DNA of 38,968 nt from NCBI GenBank assembly GCA_046734335.1, contig JBKPRA010000004.1:1-38968 (forward strand), in the 5' to 3' direction. Each line of letters opens with the position of its first letter. Position 1 is the stretch's first letter. A model generated the notes under the pieces. The model saw only the letters and a program-made list of their open reading frames with translations, ran no database searches and was not told the origin of the DNA. The translations under genes were made by a program, and so were the position numbers. Origin of the DNA: DATBLE01 sp046734335 (GTDB lineage: Bacteria > Actinomycetota > Thermoleophilia > Gaiellales > Gaiellaceae). Below, piece by piece: positions 37,470 to 38,968 of this stretch.

Positions 37470-38860
37470 AGGACGGCTTCGAGGTGATCGTGGTCGGGTC
37501 CGGCGCCGGCGGAGGCGTGGTCGCGGGCGAGCTCGCGCAGCGCGGCAAGGACGTCCTCCTGCTCGAAGCAGGCCCACACCTGACCGCAGTCGACTTCGAC
37601 CGCTGGGAGGCGAAGGCGAACCACACGTTCTGGTGGCCGCTCCGTTTCGGCGCCCTGCCCGACGGCGACGTGGTCACGTTCCTCGCGGGGCGCTGCGTGG
37701 GCGGGACGACGACGATCAACACGAAGGTCGCGCTGCGGGCGCACGAGAAGGACGTCGCCAAGTGGCACGGCGAGAGCGGCCTGACCGCGGACGGCTCGCG
37801 GCCGTTTGCCGTGTCCGACCTCGAGCCCTACTACGCACGCGTCGAGGAACGCCTCGGAATCCGCGAGCGCAGCGACTGGCAGCCGTGCGTGCACACGATC
37901 GAGCGGGGGATGAAGGCGCTCGGCCACGAGCTCGAGCCGGTCATGTCGTACACCGACGGCAACTGCATGCACTGCGGCTCGTGCCTCCAGGGCTGTCCGA
38001 CGAACGCCGGCAAGAACACCGGGAACACGTGGATCGCCGACACCTGGGCGCGCGGCCTGCTCGAGCTGCGCGCCGACTCGCCGGTCGAGCGCATCCTGAT
38101 CGAGGGCGGAAGCGCGACAGGCGTCGAGGTGGGCGGCGAGACGATCCGGGCCGGCACGGTCGTCGTCGCCGGCGGGGCACTGAACACGCCCCAGATCCTC
38201 AAGCGGTCGGGCCTCGACTCGCCGACGATCGGCAGATACCTCGGCCTCCACCCGGTGCGCGTCGTCTACGGGCTGTTCGACGAGGCGCAGGACGCACACA
38301 TCACGTATCCGATCTCCTCGCACTTCATGGGACATCAGCAGGACGAGGACGGCGGCTTCGTGATCGAAGCGTCGACCATCCAGGACCCGATCGCATTCGC
38401 GACGACGCTCCGCGACGACGACGGTCCGTTCTGGGGCCCGCGTCTGGTCGAGGCGGCGAAGAGGTACCGCCACTGGAACGGCGTGCTCGCGATGGTCAAC
38501 GACGAGAACACTGCGTCGGTGGTGATCGACGACAACGGCGTGGAGCGCTTCGACATCGCTTTCAACGAGCGCGAGCTCGGCCGGATCGAGGCATCGCTCG
38601 AGTTCAGCAAGGAGGTCCTGCGCGCGGCCGGCGCGACGCAGCTCGCCTGGACCGGGATCGCCTCGACACACGTGCAGGGCTCGTGCCGGATGGGCGACGA
38701 CCCGGAGCGCTCTGCCGTCGACCGCAACGGGCAGGTGCACGGCGTCGAGGGCCTGTACGTCGGCGACAGCTCGCTGATCCCGCGCACGCTCTCGGTCAAT
38801 CCGTCCCTGACGATCATGGCGCTCGCCATGCGCCTCGCCGATCATCTGGTGAAGCAGTGA
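37466..38860 (+). CDS. GMC-family FAD dehydrogenase with a four-cysteine cluster motif
   Basis: 464 residues. FAD fold at the start: VIVVGSGAGGGVVAGELAQR, then VLLLEAGPH. GRCVGGTTTINTKVALR is the GMC loop next to the flavin. C167, C170, C173 and C177 (CMHCGSCLQGC) form a C-x2-C-x2-C-x3-C motif, as in GMC dehydrogenases that hold an iron-sulfur cluster, such as FAD-glucose dehydrogenases. The catalytic pair is H402 (STHVQGSCRMG) and N445 (LSVNPSLTIM). It probably oxidises an alcohol or sugar hydroxyl and passes electrons to an acceptor through the cluster. Coupled to its small subunit. Confidence 0.92.
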   Translation: MKDGFEVIVVGSGAGGGVVAGELAQRGKDVLLLEAGPHLTAVDFDRWEAKANHTFWWPLRFGALPDGDVVTFLAGRCVGGTTTINTKVALRAHEKDVAKWHGESGLTADGSRPFAVSDLEPYYARVEERLGIRERSDWQPCVHTIERGMKALGHELEPVMSYTDGNCMHCGSCLQGCPTNAGKNTGNTWIADTWARGLLELRADSPVERILIEGGSATGVEVGGETIRAGTVVVAGGALNTPQILKRSGLDSPTIGRYLGLHPVRVVYGLFDEAQDAHITYPISSHFMGHQQDEDGGFVIEASTIQDPIAFATTLRDDDGPFWGPRLVEAAKRYRHWNGVLAMVNDENTASVVIDDNGVERFDIAFNERELGRIEASLEFSKEVLRAAGATQLAWTGIASTHVQGSCRMGDDPERSAVDRNGQVHGVEGLYVGDSSLIPRTLSVNPSLTIMALAMRLADHLVKQ

Positions 38861-38968
38861 GAGCCGCGCAGCTCCAGGAGTACCACCGCCCGCTCGAGCT
38901 GATCGAGGCGCCCGAGCCGGAGCCGGTTGCTCCGCGTGACGTCGTCGTCAAGGTCGGCGGCGCGGGAG
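38857..38968 (+). CDS. Zinc-type alcohol dehydrogenase, 3' end missing
   Basis: GTG 38857 overlaps the GMC stop (GTGA) and opens a frame that runs off the window after 37 codons. The N-terminus RAAQLQEYHRPLELIEAPEP, followed by VVVKVGGAG, is characteristic of medium-chain zinc alcohol dehydrogenases, where the next residues would be the first zinc Cys. It would reduce or oxidise an aldehyde/alcohol with NAD(P), fitting a step beside the GMC enzyme. Only the first tenth is visible. Confidence 0.75.
   Translation, partial: MRAAQLQEYHRPLELIEAPEPEPVAPRDVVVKVGGAG

Noticed and set aside
1..38968. tRNA or rRNA genes, insertion sequences, phage genes, CRISPR arrays
   Set aside because: No cloverleaf, transposase, integrase or regularly spaced repeats were found on either strand by reading.

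Overview
The window is very GC-rich, densely packed and strand-switching. Many genes start at GTG, many neighbours overlap by 4 bases (ATGA or GTGA), and several genes have no Shine-Dalgarno site because a -10 element sits just upstream of the start codon. Together with the gene families (DUF2269 membrane protein, VAO-type flavin oxidase, RbsA/B/C-type and Liv-type ABC importers, secreted dimethylformamidase-like protein, many XRE/MarR/PadR regulators), this suggests a soil or sediment actinobacterium, perhaps of the Thermoleophilia. That placement is inference; the window has no rRNA, tRNA, phage, insertion sequence or CRISPR array.

Layout. 1-2436: end of a PfkB-type sugar kinase with a BNR-repeat protein, a hairpin that includes both convergent stop codons, then a PhzF-like gene with a 29-residue insertion and an upstream truncated second copy. 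2457-8392: secreted dimethylformamidase-like protein, SixA-like phosphatase, PadR regulator facing an ABC-2 exporter across a clear palindromic operator, and a class III aminotransferase. 8409-9353: MarR regulator divergent from a cupin across a paired inverted repeat. 9360-12861 (minus): operon of DUF2269 membrane protein, phosphotriesterase-like hydrolase, VAO-family phenol oxidase and an encapsulated-ferritin-like protein with no encapsulin gene beside it. 12985-15347: membrane protein and aromatic-ring FAD monooxygenase.

15445-20525: sugar-type ABC importer in the order permease, binding protein, ATPase, second permease, with two strong hairpins before the ATPase. 20514-26314 (minus): operon of an M24 'pita-bread' enzyme, 2-oxoacid dehydrogenase E1-alpha, an XRE-cupin regulator, E2, E1-beta and a GNAT acetyltransferase, with no E3. 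26448-31395: MetE-like methyltransferase, amidohydrolase and amidase (coupled), and a benzoylformate-decarboxylase-like enzyme divergent from the amidase across a tiny shared promoter. 31556-38968: operon encoding a complete Liv-type importer, then a SnoaL-like protein, a small dehydrogenase subunit, a GMC flavoprotein with a four-cysteine cluster motif and the start of a zinc alcohol dehydrogenase.

Taken together the right-hand two-thirds reads as a catabolic island for small organic molecules, probably aromatic or sugar-linked plant compounds: import, oxidation of an alcohol, amide hydrolysis, possible demethylation, and two ways of decarboxylating a 2-oxo acid. The substrate cannot be read from sequence. 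Several enzymes carry changes at normally key positions: E2 Asp to Tyr, the M24 metal ligand Asp to Cys, the decarboxylase His281 equivalent to Ser, and LivG without a recognisable LSGGQ motif.
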